Below are positions 26,058-35,586 of a stretch of DNA of 64,000 nt, piece after piece. How positions within the stretch are numbered: position 1 is the stretch's first letter; the number at the start of each line of letters is the position of its first letter. The translations under genes and the position numbers were made by a program. This DNA comes from Reclinomonas americana ATCC 50394. Taxonomy: Eukaryota > Jakobida > Jakobea > Jakobida. The notes beneath the pieces were generated by a model, which had not been told where the DNA came from, searched no databases, and saw only the letters and a program-made list of their open reading frames with translations. The stretch is taken from the NCBI GenBank assembly GCA_048213135.1, contig PS015010.1, forward strand, positions 496,001-560,000, in the 5' to 3' direction.

Positions 26058-26549
26058 TTATGCGATTGATGAAAATTGTTGTTTTAGTTTTTCTTTGATG
26101 CGGCTGAGGCGGGTACCCACATTGGTCTCGCTGATGCCAAGTATGTCCGCGATCTCGCTGTAGGAGCGGCTTTCGAGGTATAGGATCATTAAAGCCTTAT
26201 CCAGTTCTTTCAGCTCACTGATGAACCGTTGGAGCAGCAGAATGTTGTTCTCCAGTTCGGGATTGGCAGCATCGTCCCTGATCTGTTCATGCGATTCCGT
26301 GAGTGATGACTGCTCCCTGTTATTCCTGTTTTTACGATAAAAAGAAATGGCTACGTTCAGCGCCACGCGGTACATCCATGTGGTGAAACGGAAACTGCTG
26401 TCGTATTTTTCTCCTGAACGCAGCAACTGGTAAATGATCTCCTGCGCCAGGTCGTCCCGCTCATGCGGGTTGCTGCAATAGGAATTACATACCTTGAAAA
26501 TGATTCCCTGGTTATCCCTTATCTGCTGCAGTAAAAGTTCCCTTTTCAT
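26058..26549 (-). CDS. RNA polymerase ECF sigma factor
   Basis: The 163-residue protein has sigma region 2 (about 10-75, with HERDDLAQEIIYQLL and FTTWMYRVALNVAISFYRK) and region 4 (about 105-160, YLESRSYSEIADILGISETN, then VGTRLSRIKEKL), with no extra domains. It directs RNA polymerase to its own promoter set, often for envelope functions. The next gene (11 bp downstream) encodes a four-helix membrane protein and the one after that an outer-membrane barrel, all on the minus strand. Confidence 0.93.
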   Translation of the reverse strand: MKRELLLQQIRDNQGIIFKVCNSYCSNPHERDDLAQEIIYQLLRSGEKYDSSFRFTTWMYRVALNVAISFYRKNRNNREQSSLTESHEQIRDDAANPELENNILLLQRFISELKELDKALMILYLESRSYSEIADILGISETNVGTRLSRIKEKLKQQFSSIA

Positions 26550-26711
26550 GGTGTGTGATCCTTTCTAAGTAACGTCTTTTTATTCATTATTCGCAAGAGG
26601 TGCGCACAAATCACAAAACAGGGCGGTTTTTTTCTTTTAACACTGTAAAACCGCTTATCACTTAAGGCAATGACCTGCCCGTTGGCTTGCCTGCTTTTCC
26701 CTGAATTGGCA

Positions 26712-26719
26712 TAACTTTG
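26712..26719 (+). promoter_or_regulatory. -7 element of rimO
   Basis: TAACTTTG ends 12 bp before the ATG at 26732. A TTG lies 22 bp upstream, a slightly long spacing. The element sets the start of rimO, since an upstream in-frame TTG (26717) falls inside it. Confidence 0.6.
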
Positions 26720-26731
26720 CCCGCAATTATC

Positions 26732-28039
26732 ATGAAGACAAAAACGCTACGAAAAGACAAGGTCAATATCATTACGCTGGGCTGCAGTAAGAATATGGTA
26801 GACAGCGAGGTACTCAGCGGTCAGTTGAAGGCCAATGAAATTGACGTAGTGCACGAGAACAGCAAAAGGGATCACAATATCGTGATCGTGAACACCTGCG
26901 GTTTTATTGAAAAAGCCAAGGAAGAAAGCATCAATACCATACTCGACCAGGTAGACCTGAAGAAGAAAGGCAAACTGGATAAAGTATATGTTACCGGCTG
27001 CCTGAGCGAACGGTATAAGAACAACCTGGAAGAAGAAATTCCGGAAGTGGATGCCTATTTCGGTACGATGGAGTTACCTGCCATCCTGAAACGTTTTGAC
27101 GCTGATTACAAAGCCGACCTTATTGGTGAGCGCCTGCTGTATACACCTGATCATTATGCCTACATGAAGATCAGCGAAGGCTGTAACCGTACCTGTTCTT
27201 TCTGCGCTATACCGCTCATGCGTGGCAAGCATGTGAGCCGTCCGATAGAATCACTGGTAGATGAAGCGAAACGCCTGGTTGATCGTGGTGTAAAAGAGGT
27301 GATGCTGATCGCACAGGAGCTGACCTACTACGGACTCGACATTTATAAAAAAAGGGAATTGCCCAAATTGCTGCATGCACTGGCCGATGTAAAAGGACTG
27401 GAATGGATACGACTGCATTACGCTTACCCGTCAAAATTCCCGATCGAGATCATCGACGCTATCAAAGAAAGAGAAAATATCTGCAATTACCTTGATATGC
27501 CCCTGCAGCATGCGGCCAACAATATGCTCAAAGCCATGAAGCGCCAGATCACCCGTGAGGAAATGGAAGATCTTGTTGCGGAGATCAGGGACCGCATTCC
27601 GGGTATTTGCCTGCGTACCACGCTGATAGCGGGTTTCCCGGGTGAGACAAGAGATGATGTGGAAGAGCTGAAAACCTTTTTGCAAAAAATGCGTTTCGAC
27701 CGTGTGGGCATTTTTACTTACAGCCACGAAGAAAGTACCAGCGCCTACGAACTGGAAGATAATATACCCGCCGAAGAAAAAGAGGAAAGGGCGCAGGAGA
27801 TCATGGAAGTGCAGCAGGAGATCAGCCTGGAGAAAAACCAGGAAAAAGTGGGGCAGACTTTCAAAGTACTGATCGATAAAAAAGAGGCTGGCCGCTACCT
27901 GGGCCGTACCGAATTCGACAGCGTGGAGGTAGATAACGAAGTGATCATTCAAAGTAAAAAAAGACTAACGCCGGGCGAGTTTGTAAACGTAAAGATCACG
28001 AAGGCGTATGACTATGATATTGAGGGGGAAGTGGTGTAA
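26732..28039 (+). CDS. rimO: Ribosomal protein S12 methylthiotransferase RimO
   Basis: The 435-residue radical-SAM enzyme adds a methylthio group to an Asp of S12. Three N-terminal Cys of the auxiliary cluster are visible (LGCSKN at C18, VNTCGF, VTGCLSE), then the radical-SAM CNRTCSFCAIP motif, and a C-terminal TRAM domain (from about 370). LGCSKNMVDSE and HYAYPSKFP are typical of RimO rather than the tRNA enzyme MiaB. The ATG at 26732 is chosen over the TTG at 26717, which overlaps the promoter. Confidence 0.96.
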   Translation: MKTKTLRKDKVNIITLGCSKNMVDSEVLSGQLKANEIDVVHENSKRDHNIVIVNTCGFIEKAKEESINTILDQVDLKKKGKLDKVYVTGCLSERYKNNLEEEIPEVDAYFGTMELPAILKRFDADYKADLIGERLLYTPDHYAYMKISEGCNRTCSFCAIPLMRGKHVSRPIESLVDEAKRLVDRGVKEVMLIAQELTYYGLDIYKKRELPKLLHALADVKGLEWIRLHYAYPSKFPIEIIDAIKERENICNYLDMPLQHAANNMLKAMKRQITREEMEDLVAEIRDRIPGICLRTTLIAGFPGETRDDVEELKTFLQKMRFDRVGIFTYSHEESTSAYELEDNIPAEEKEERAQEIMEVQQEISLEKNQEKVGQTFKVLIDKKEAGRYLGRTEFDSVEVDNEVIIQSKKRLTPGEFVNVKITKAYDYDIEGEVV

Positions 28040-28232
28040 ATGTGCGGATGTGTGAATGAGAGGATGTGCAGGTGTGAAAATATGCAAATGTGCGAATGAG
28101 AAAATCAGTTCTGCCCTGTAGAACCTGTTATCCTTGTTAAAACTCTTTTTTGTGAAGATATTTTGAATTTTAACTTTTGATTTTTGAATTCAGAACGATT
28201 CATAATTCGTAATTCATAATTCGTAATTAATT
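28040..28232 (+). repeat. Mosaic of word repeats between rimO and bshC
   Basis: Three repeat families follow one another: GTGCGGATGTGTGAATGAG-type words (about 28040-28100), TTTTGAATTTTAACTTTTGA-type words (about 28160-28190) and ATTCATAATTCGTAATT words of the AATTACG family in reverse (about 28198-28230), the last ending 10 bp before the bshC ATG. No gene or clear promoter is visible. Confidence 0.75.
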
Positions 28233-28239
28233 TCACAGC

Positions 28240-29841
28240 ATGCATTCTTCAGCTGAGTTCATCTCCTACCAGTCAACTGCTCATTTCTCCAGGATCGTTA
28301 CGGATTATATAGCCGCGGATGAAAAACTAAAAGATTTCTACAGGCACCCCGTTTCCATTGAAGGCATAAAAGCTGCTATGGCAGGCAGAAAGAGCGATAA
28401 AGCCGGAAGGCAGCTGCTTGTTGAACAATTGCGGCAACAATACGAAGGCACTCCACTGAATCAAAAGCAGCAGCACCATCTTCAGCTGCTGAAAGCAGAT
28501 ACCACCTTTACCATTACCACGGCACACCAGCCCAATATATTCACCGGGCACCTGTATTTTATTTATAAGATACTTCACGCCATTAAACTAGCCGACCAGC
28601 TGAATGAAGCCATCCCCGGCAATCATTTTGTTCCCGTGTATTATATGGGCAGCGAAGATGCCGATCTTGATGAACTGGGACAGGTGCACATTAATGGCCG
28701 TAACCACGTTTGGCAGACACAGCAATCCGGCGCGGTGGGCAGAATGAAAGTGGACAAGGCATTGCTGCAAATGATCGGTGCCATCGCCGGGGAGATCACC
28801 GTTCTTCCGCATGGAGAAGCGATCATGCAACTGGTACGTGATTGTTACCGCGAAGGGCTTACCATTGAGCAGGCCACGTTTGCCCTGGTTAATGCATTAT
28901 TTGCTGAATACGGGCTGCTTATTTTATTACCCGATAACCAGGAGCTGAAACGTGCTTTCATACCGGTGGTGGAAAAGGAACTCAATGAACAGTTCTCTTC
29001 CAAAGCAGTGGCCGGAACCGTTTCCCGTTTCCCGCAGGAATATAAAGTACAGGCTGCGGGCAGGGAGGTTAATCTTTTTTACCTGGCCGATGGTCTGCGA
29101 GAACGTATAGAGCAGGAGGGTAACAACTGGGTCGTGGTCAACACCAACCTGCGCTTCACCGATGCAGAGCTGAAAGCGGAACTGCATAACCATCCCGAAC
29201 GCTTCAGCGCTAATGTTATACTGCGCCCGGTATTCCAGGAAATGATATTGCCCAACGTAGCTTTCATTGGCGGCGGTGGCGAGATCGCTTACTGGCTGGA
29301 ATTGCAGGAGGTATTCGAAGCGGCAGGCGTTCCGTTCCCGGTACTGGTGGTGCGCAATTCGTTTATGATAGCGGCAAACAAACCGGCAGAACTGGCATCC
29401 AAACTGGGTTTCAGCCTTACTGATCTTTTTCGTTCCGAGCAGGACCTGCTCAATGAACTGGTGAAAAGAAACAGCAGCTTACAACTCAGCCTGGAAAAGG
29501 AACGGGAACAATTGGCTGATCTCTACAACAAAATGAAAACCATTTCCGGCAATATCGATGCCAACCTGTCGCAACATACGGAAGCGCTTCATGTACAGGC
29601 GGATAAAAAACTGCAGGCACTGGAGAAAAAGATGTTACGTGCCGAAAGGCGTAAATACCGTGATCAGCAGGGACAGTTACACGCTGTTAAATCTTCATTA
29701 TTTCCCGGCAACGGTCTGCAGGAAAGAGTAGATAATCTTCTACCTTACTATGGCAAATGGGGCAGGGGTTTTCTTGAAGTAGTGTATAACAATTCCCTGG
29801 GCCTGGAACAGCAATTTTGTATCATTAAAGAAAAGATATAG
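28240..29841 (+). CDS. bshC: Bacillithiol biosynthesis cysteine-adding enzyme BshC
   Basis: The 533-residue protein matches BshC in length and motifs: TTAHQPNIFTGHLYFIYKIL near 90-110 (the GP/HQPxxxxGPLyxxyK-type region), FVPVYYMGSEDADLDEL, and GGGGEIAYWLEL with a C-terminal coiled-coil (about 405-480). It is thought to add cysteine to glucosaminyl-malate in the last step of bacillithiol synthesis. BshA and BshB are not in this window. A YfiT-like possible bacillithiol-dependent protein lies at 61508. The downstream gene starts 2 bp after its stop. Confidence 0.94.
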   Translation: MHSSAEFISYQSTAHFSRIVTDYIAADEKLKDFYRHPVSIEGIKAAMAGRKSDKAGRQLLVEQLRQQYEGTPLNQKQQHHLQLLKADTTFTITTAHQPNIFTGHLYFIYKILHAIKLADQLNEAIPGNHFVPVYYMGSEDADLDELGQVHINGRNHVWQTQQSGAVGRMKVDKALLQMIGAIAGEITVLPHGEAIMQLVRDCYREGLTIEQATFALVNALFAEYGLLILLPDNQELKRAFIPVVEKELNEQFSSKAVAGTVSRFPQEYKVQAAGREVNLFYLADGLRERIEQEGNNWVVVNTNLRFTDAELKAELHNHPERFSANVILRPVFQEMILPNVAFIGGGGEIAYWLELQEVFEAAGVPFPVLVVRNSFMIAANKPAELASKLGFSLTDLFRSEQDLLNELVKRNSSLQLSLEKEREQLADLYNKMKTISGNIDANLSQHTEALHVQADKKLQALEKKMLRAERRKYRDQQGQLHAVKSSLFPGNGLQERVDNLLPYYGKWGRGFLEVVYNNSLGLEQQFCIIKEKI

Positions 29842-29843
29842 TT

Positions 29844-30344
29844 ATGGCATCCGTTAAACTCCCTTATTTCGGTCACATCGATCCATCAGCACTCGAAGAA
29901 TATTATGACGCGGAAGTACCCTATAATGATACGGAGATAATAGTGGACCTGAATTTTGAAACGGGTACGATAGATCCGGCAAGGCTGGACCTGGTTAAAA
30001 ATTTCATCGACAATATCCGCATACACGACATCAATAATAAGAAACTCATTGCAGCTGATTACGATGATGAACAAGGTGATACGGTAAAGGAATATATTGA
30101 ACACCACCTCGAAGAGCTGGGCGAGGAAGAACTCGCCGGACTGGTAGACATCAACGCGAAAGCCGCGGATAAAGAAAAGCAGATGCTCCAAAAGCTAAAC
30201 CTGGTAAGGGTTGGGTTGTACCCCGACAGCGCCGACCAGTTTGCCATATTCGATTATTCCATCGGGGAGGACATCACCAATTACCTGGTTGTATTGTTTA
30301 CAGATGAGAACGGGAATCTGGATTATATGACGCTGGAGAGTTGA
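29844..30344 (+). CDS. DUF2004-like small acidic protein coupled to bshC
   Basis: The 166-residue soluble, acidic protein begins MASVKLPYFGHIDPSALEEYY and contains NFETGTIDPARLDLVKNFI, a central D/E-rich helix (VKEYIEHHLEELGEEEL) and a beta-rich end (QFAIFDYSIGEDITNYLVVLF). The opening (YFG, then hydrophobic-L-x-x-YY, then a D-L-N-F strand) resembles DUF2004 proteins, a family without known role. Its start lies 2 bp after the bshC stop, so translation is likely coupled, but no link to bacillithiol is shown. Confidence 0.72.
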   Translation: MASVKLPYFGHIDPSALEEYYDAEVPYNDTEIIVDLNFETGTIDPARLDLVKNFIDNIRIHDINNKKLIAADYDDEQGDTVKEYIEHHLEELGEEELAGLVDINAKAADKEKQMLQKLNLVRVGLYPDSADQFAIFDYSIGEDITNYLVVLFTDENGNLDYMTLES

Positions 30345-30354
30345 GTTGTAAGGA

Positions 30355-30431
30355 AAGTAAAAATTGAAAAATCAAAAGTAAAAAATCAAAAGCCAGGCAT
30401 TCACTCATTCACATATTCGCATATTCACACA
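30355..30431 (+). repeat. Word-repeat mosaic after the DUF2004-like gene
   Basis: AAAATTGAAAAATCAAAAGT and AAAAAATCAAAAGCC words (about 30358-30395) are followed by CATTCACTCATTCACATATT and CGCATATTCACACATT words (to about 30431), right at the purE stop codon on the other strand. Confidence 0.7.
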
Positions 30432-30947
30432 TTAATCAAACTCATTCCTGTACCCTGTACCCCTCACATTCTTTACACTCTCCATCACAATATCATCCTG
30501 GTATTCTTTAAAGGCTTCCAGTTTGCCGGCAATAGAGGTGTCATGCAGGGCGAGTACCTGTGCGGCAAGTATACCGGCGTTTTTAGCGCCATTGAGTGCT
30601 ACAGTAGCCACGGGTACGCCATAAGGCATTTGTAAAATAGACAGGATGGAATCCCAGCCATCAATGGAGTTGGATGATTTTACCGGTACGCCGATCACGG
30701 GCAGTATGGTTTGTGCGGCAATCATTCCCGGCAGGTGAGCGGCGCCGCCGGCCCCGGCTATGATCACTTTCAAACCTCTTTCCTTAGCCTTCATGGCGTA
30801 GTCACGCAGGCGCTCCGGTGTACGGTGTGCTGAAACGATGGTGAGTTCGGGTTCTACTTCAAACTGGCGCAGCATATCCACAGCGCCTTTCATCACTTCC
30901 AGGTCGCTTTCGCTGCCCATTACTATACCGACTAAAGGATGGCTCAT
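30432..30947 (-). CDS. purE: N5-carboxyaminoimidazole ribonucleotide mutase
   Basis: The 171-residue enzyme converts N5-CAIR to CAIR in purine synthesis. Motifs: [23 protein letters not shown] with the catalytic His, and [15 protein letters not shown]. The presence of purK (36757-37884) shows it is the class I, ATP-dependent two-step route. It lies on the same strand as purK, but a three-gene RND efflux operon separates the two, so it may need its own promoter. Confidence 0.96.
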   Translation of the reverse strand: MSHPLVGIVMGSESDLEVMKGAVDMLRQFEVEPELTIVSAHRTPERLRDYAMKAKERGLKVIIAGAGGAAHLPGMIAAQTILPVIGVPVKSSNSIDGWDSILSILQMPYGVPVATVALNGAKNAGILAAQVLALHDTSIAGKLEAFKEYQDDIVMESVKNVRGTGYRNEFD

Positions 30948-30980
30948 GTTGGGGGAGGTTTTGTGGACGCAAGATAGATA

Positions 30981-31130
30981 AGTAATTATGAATTACGAAT
31001 TACTAATTTTATCCTGAGCGAAGCGAAGGATATCGAAGGATAACCGCAAAGAAAGAAGTACGCAAAGTTTGCGCAAAGAAGGTTCGAATTATCACATTAT
31101 TATATTCGCATATTCACACATGCGCACACT
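30981..31130. repeat. Word-repeat mosaic between the efflux operon and purE
   Basis: In order: AATTATGAATTACGAATTAC (30983-31002), ATCCTGAGCGAAGCGAAGGA plus TATCGAAGGAT (31010-31040), CGCAAAG words (three, about 31043-31080), and CACATTATTATATTCGCATA with TTCACACATGCGCAC (31096-31130). Four of the window's repeat families stand side by side. No gene is visible. Confidence 0.75.
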
Positions 31131-31135
31131 CCACC

Positions 31136-32455
31136 TTATTTAATAATATCTCCTTTCAACCTCAGCAGATTCGTCTCGGCCAGCTTCGTGTTGTACCTGG
31201 CAGCGATGAGGCGGTCGTAAGCGTCCTGTAAACTCTTTTGTGTCTCCCGTAATTCGAGGTAGGTGGCAACGCCCAGGCGAAGCCTTTCCACTGCTATATA
31301 CACGTTCTCACGGGCCAGTACAATATTCTCTTCTTCCAGTGCCAGCGTTCTTTTCTGGAGGTCGTAGTCCTTGAACGCATTGGTGATATTGAGGTCGATG
31401 ATGGATTTCTGCTGGTTATAAAAGATGTTGAGGTAGTCGATATCCAGCTGTGCCTGCCTGATCTGCCTCCTTACATTAAAGCCATTCAGGATAGGAATAC
31501 TGATGCCAACGCCGTAGTTAAAACCGTTGTTGCGGTTGAACAGGGGAGTGAAGCTATTGATCACCGACTGGTTGGTAGTACGGGAGTAGTTGTAGGCCGA
31601 GTTAAAAGAAACTGTTGGCCACAGCTCTGCTTTCCTTTCTTTCAGCGTGAGTTTACTGATGTCGATATTCTTTTTAGTGGCCAGCAACTGTGTGTTAGTA
31701 TTTTCCACCGTGCCCAGTATATCGCCCAGTATTATGTCGTTGCGGTAGGGAATAGAGTCAGCTACCTCATAACGTGTGTTCAGTTCCACATTCATCAGCT
31801 GGTTCAGTTGTTCCTTCAACTGGTCAATCAACGTCATCTGTTTCATGCGGGCAGCTTTCTGTGCATTCAGGTCTACCTTGCCCTGCAGTAATTCGGGTTT
31901 GGCGCCCAGTCCCACGCTGAGTTTTTTCTCGGCCACTTTCACGCGTTCTTCATTAAGGCTCATCTGTTCTTCAATGGCTTTCAGCTGTTGTTTCTGCCTT
32001 ACGATATTGTAATAATTATTGATGAGGTCGGCCACGGATATCACCATCTGGTTCCTGATATTGATCTCGCCGAGTTTTACAAATTCATATACTTTGTCGC
32101 GGGTGGCAAACATTTTCAACCCGTCAAATAATGTCCAGTTCAGCTGAACCGCACCGGTAAGGTTATTGGAACGTAATCCTTTACTCTGGCGGCTGGTGCC
32201 ATCGGCCAGTTTTTGTTTCTGGCTGTTGTTGTTGAAGACAATACCGCCGGTGGCGTTCACCCTGGGCAGAAAAGCCGCGTTGGCATATATCTTATCCAGT
32301 GCATAAGAAGCGGAGTCGTTACGAAGCAGCTGTATGTCGTAATTGTTCTTCAGCGTAACGGCAATGGCTTCCTCCACGGTCAGCATGGTCTGCTGTGCCC
32401 GTGCCTGCATCACGAATAAAAAAGAAAAGGACACTATAATAAAACGATAACTCAT
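31136..32455 (-). CDS. TolC-family outer-membrane efflux protein
   Basis: The 439-residue protein has a signal peptide (ending ARA or AQ at about 18-20) and two long coiled-coil halves with the TolC/OprM repeat pattern (LTVEEAIAVTLKNNYDIQ near the start; FNYGVGISIPILNGFNVRR before the second half). It forms the outer-membrane channel of a tripartite pump. Its ATG overlaps the stop of the RND pump gene (ATGA at 32455-32452), so translation is coupled. Confidence 0.95.
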   Translation of the reverse strand: MSYRFIIVSFSFLFVMQARAQQTMLTVEEAIAVTLKNNYDIQLLRNDSASYALDKIYANAAFLPRVNATGGIVFNNNSQKQKLADGTSRQSKGLRSNNLTGAVQLNWTLFDGLKMFATRDKVYEFVKLGEINIRNQMVISVADLINNYYNIVRQKQQLKAIEEQMSLNEERVKVAEKKLSVGLGAKPELLQGKVDLNAQKAARMKQMTLIDQLKEQLNQLMNVELNTRYEVADSIPYRNDIILGDILGTVENTNTQLLATKKNIDISKLTLKERKAELWPTVSFNSAYNYSRTTNQSVINSFTPLFNRNNGFNYGVGISIPILNGFNVRRQIRQAQLDIDYLNIFYNQQKSIIDLNITNAFKDYDLQKRTLALEEENIVLARENVYIAVERLRLGVATYLELRETQKSLQDAYDRLIAARYNTKLAETNLLRLKGDIIK

Positions 32456-35400
32456 TCCTCTGGTTTTTGTTGTTCAGGTTCGTGGTGTACGGTTGCCGGT
32501 TTCTCTTCCAGTTCATCGAGTTCACTCTTTTTCTTTTTGCTCGACAGGAAGGAGTACATGGCCGGGATCACGAATAATGTCAATATAAGTGCAAACATGA
32601 TACCACCTACAATAACGATACCCAGTGGTATACGGCTTGTAGAAGCATCGCCCAGCGACAGCGCCAGCGGAAGAGCGCCCAGTGCCATGGCCAGGCTTGT
32701 CATTAAGATAGGACGGAAGCGGGCAACGGCAGCATCTATGGCCGATGGAATTTTTTTGGAACCGGCAAGTTGCTTCTGGTTGGCAAATTCCACGATGAGG
32801 ATACCATTCTTCGTCACCAGCCCGATGAGCATGATCATACCGATCTGTGAGAAGATGTTCAGCGTTTGACCGAATATCCAAAGTGATAACAATGCTCCCG
32901 CAATCGCCAGTGGTACGGTGATCATGATGATGAGCGGATCGATAAAGCTTTCAAACTGCGCCGCCAGTACCAGGAAGATGAGCACCAGCGCCAGGAGGAA
33001 CGCGAAGCTGGTATTGCTGCCGCTTTCTGCGTAGTCGCGGGAGGAACCGCTTAACGCGGTGCTGAAGGTATCGTCGAGCAGTTTACCGGCAATGCGTTCC
33101 ATTTCCTTGATGCCATCGCCAACCGTTTTGCCTGGAGCAAGACCTGAAGAAACAGTGGCCGACTTATACCGGTTGAAGTGATAGATGGTAGGCGGCGTAC
33201 TTTCTTCCACCATATCCACCAGGTTGTCGAGCGGTATCATTTGCCCGGTGGCGTTCTTTACATAAATGGATTTCAGATCGGTAGGATCATCGCGGTTGCT
33301 GCGGTCCACCTGTCCCATTACCTGGTATTGTTTGCCATCTTTGGTGAAGAAACCCAGGCGCCTGTTACTCAGGGCGAGTTGCAGCGCTTCTGAAATATTC
33401 TGAACGCTGATGCCTAGCGCGCTGGCCTTCAGCCTGTCGATGAGGATACGCAGTTCGGGTTTGTTGAATTTGAGGTCCACGTCGCCGCCCTGTAATACGC
33501 TGCTGTTGTTCACTTCTTCCATGAACTTGGGCAATACATCTTTGAGCTTGTCAAAGTTCACATTCTGCAGTACAAACTGTACGGGCTGACCACCCCGGCG
33601 GTTCACCGAAATGGTTTGTTCCTGTATGGTTACGGCCCGGCCTTCATTGAATTTGGGCAGGTTCTTATTGATCATGTCCACCACCTGCTGCTGCGAACGT
33701 TTTCTTTCACCCGGGTCCACCATCACTACGCGGATAAAGCCTGTATTTACAGCACCAGAGCCGGTAAAGCCCGGGGCGGTGAGGGAGATCATGGTTTGTT
33801 TTTCCGGAACGGAGTCACTCACGAATTTGGCAAGCTTGTCTACATAACGGTCCATATAGTCGTAAGCGGTCCCTTCAGGCGCTGTCACCTGCAAACGGAA
33901 CTGGCTGCGGTCTTCCATGGGCGCCAGTTCGGAAGGCATATCCTTACCAATGAACCAGATCAGCCCAAAACAAACCACGATGATCACCAGTGCCAGCCAG
34001 CGTATCCGCATAAACCCGTTGAGCATCCGGCGGTAACCGTTTTCCATACCCCGGAAGAAAGGCTCTGTTTTATCATAGAACCACGAATTCTTGTGCACCT
34101 TCTTCGTCATCTTCACATTGAGTACAGGCGTTAACGTTAGTGACACCAGTGCCGATATGAGTACGGCGCCGGCGACGACGATACCGAACTCACGGAAAAG
34201 ACGGCCTACAAAACCCTGTAAGAAAATGATGGGAAGGAATACGATGGCCAGTGTAATGGAAGTGGAAATTACCGCGAAGTAAATCTCTTTCGAACCCTCC
34301 TTGGCGGCCTGCCACTTACTCATGCCTTCCTCCATTTTTTTGAAGATATTCTCCGTCACCACAATACCGTCATCCACCACCAATCCCGTAGCCAGTACAA
34401 TAGCCAGCAGCGTAAGTACATTGATGGTAAACCCGCAGAGGTACATGATGAAGAAAGCGCCGATCAGCGAAACGGGGATATCGATCAGCGGCCTTACGGC
34501 AATGAGCCAGTCGCGGAAGAAAAGATAAATGATGAGTACCACCAGTACCAGCGCTACGATCAGTGTTTCCTTTACTTCGGAAATGGATTTCTTGATGTAC
34601 TTGGTCTGATCGAGAGCAATGTTGAGTGATATGTCAGCAGGTATTTCTTTTTTGATCTGTTCAATACGTTTGTAAAATTCATCGGAGATGGCCACATAAT
34701 TGGAACCGGGCTGTGGCACCAGTGCCAGGGCGATCATAGGAACACCGCTTTCTTTCAGTACCGATTCTTCATTCTCAGGACCCAGCACCACATCAGCCAC
34801 ATCGCCAATCTTGATATCGGCGCCATTCACATTTTTGATGATCACGTTCTCAAATTCTTCCTCGGTGTTGATCTTACCGAAAGTACGAACGGACAATTCC
34901 GTAGCGTCGCCGGATATTTTGCCGGAGGGCAATTCCACATTCTCACGGTTGAGGGCGGCCTGCACATCATCGAAAGTCAGCCCGAAGCCGCTTAGTTTGG
35001 ACGTGTTGAACCAGATACGCATGGCATATCTTTTTTCACCCCATATATTGATACCGCTCACCCCGGGAATGGTTTGCAGCCTTTCGAGCAGGTTGTTGTT
35101 GGCGTATTCTGTGATCTCCAGCTGGTTGCGGGTATCACTCCTTACAGTCATGGCCAGAATAGGGTCGGAGCTGGCGTCGGCCTTGGATACCACCGGCGGT
35201 GCATCAAGATCGGGCGGGAGTGAGCGGATGGCCTGCGATACCTTATCCCGTACATCATTGGCAGCGGCTTCCAGGTCTTCACCCAGTTCAAACTCCACGT
35301 TGATATTGCTGGTGCCCTGGCTGCTGGAAGAGGTGATGTTCTTTACACCGGCAATACCGTTGATCGCTTTCTCCAGTGGTTCGGTGATCTGCGATTCAAT

Positions 35401-35574
35401 GATGTCGGAGTTGGCGCCGGGGTAAGAGGTCCGTACGCTGATATTGGGCGGGTCAATAGCGGGATAGTCCCGTATACCCAGGAATTTAAAACCGATGGCG
35501 CCAAACAGGATGATGATGATGCTGAGCACGATCGCCATCACAGGCCGCCGTAAACTGAGTTCTGATACGTTCAC
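32452..35574 (-). CDS. RND efflux transporter permease (HAE-1 / AcrB-like)
   Basis: The 1040-residue inner-membrane pump has the usual two halves with six helices each, two large periplasmic loops, and the proton-relay Asp pair in helix 4 (GLVVDDGIVVTEN). The N-terminus MNVSELSLRRPVMAIVLSII and the C-terminal VTKNGILIVEFANQ are typical of drug pumps of the AcrB/MexF type. A short charged cytoplasmic tail (KKKKSELDELEEK) ends the protein. The substrate cannot be told. It sits in the order adaptor, pump, outer-membrane channel. Confidence 0.96.
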   Translation of the reverse strand: MNVSELSLRRPVMAIVLSIIIILFGAIGFKFLGIRDYPAIDPPNISVRTSYPGANSDIIESQITEPLEKAINGIAGVKNITSSSSQGTSNINVEFELGEDLEAAANDVRDKVSQAIRSLPPDLDAPPVVSKADASSDPILAMTVRSDTRNQLEITEYANNNLLERLQTIPGVSGINIWGEKRYAMRIWFNTSKLSGFGLTFDDVQAALNRENVELPSGKISGDATELSVRTFGKINTEEEFENVIIKNVNGADIKIGDVADVVLGPENEESVLKESGVPMIALALVPQPGSNYVAISDEFYKRIEQIKKEIPADISLNIALDQTKYIKKSISEVKETLIVALVLVVLIIYLFFRDWLIAVRPLIDIPVSLIGAFFIMYLCGFTINVLTLLAIVLATGLVVDDGIVVTENIFKKMEEGMSKWQAAKEGSKEIYFAVISTSITLAIVFLPIIFLQGFVGRLFREFGIVVAGAVLISALVSLTLTPVLNVKMTKKVHKNSWFYDKTEPFFRGMENGYRRMLNGFMRIRWLALVIIVVCFGLIWFIGKDMPSELAPMEDRSQFRLQVTAPEGTAYDYMDRYVDKLAKFVSDSVPEKQTMISLTAPGFTGSGAVNTGFIRVVMVDPGERKRSQQQVVDMINKNLPKFNEGRAVTIQEQTISVNRRGGQPVQFVLQNVNFDKLKDVLPKFMEEVNNSSVLQGGDVDLKFNKPELRILIDRLKASALGISVQNISEALQLALSNRRLGFFTKDGKQYQVMGQVDRSNRDDPTDLKSIYVKNATGQMIPLDNLVDMVEESTPPTIYHFNRYKSATVSSGLAPGKTVGDGIKEMERIAGKLLDDTFSTALSGSSRDYAESGSNTSFAFLLALVLIFLVLAAQFESFIDPLIIMITVPLAIAGALLSLWIFGQTLNIFSQIGMIMLIGLVTKNGILIVEFANQKQLAGSKKIPSAIDAAVARFRPILMTSLAMALGALPLALSLGDASTSRIPLGIVIVGGIMFALILTLFVIPAMYSFLSSKKKKSELDELEEKPATVHHEPEQQKPEE

Positions 35575-35586
35575 GCTGGAAATATT

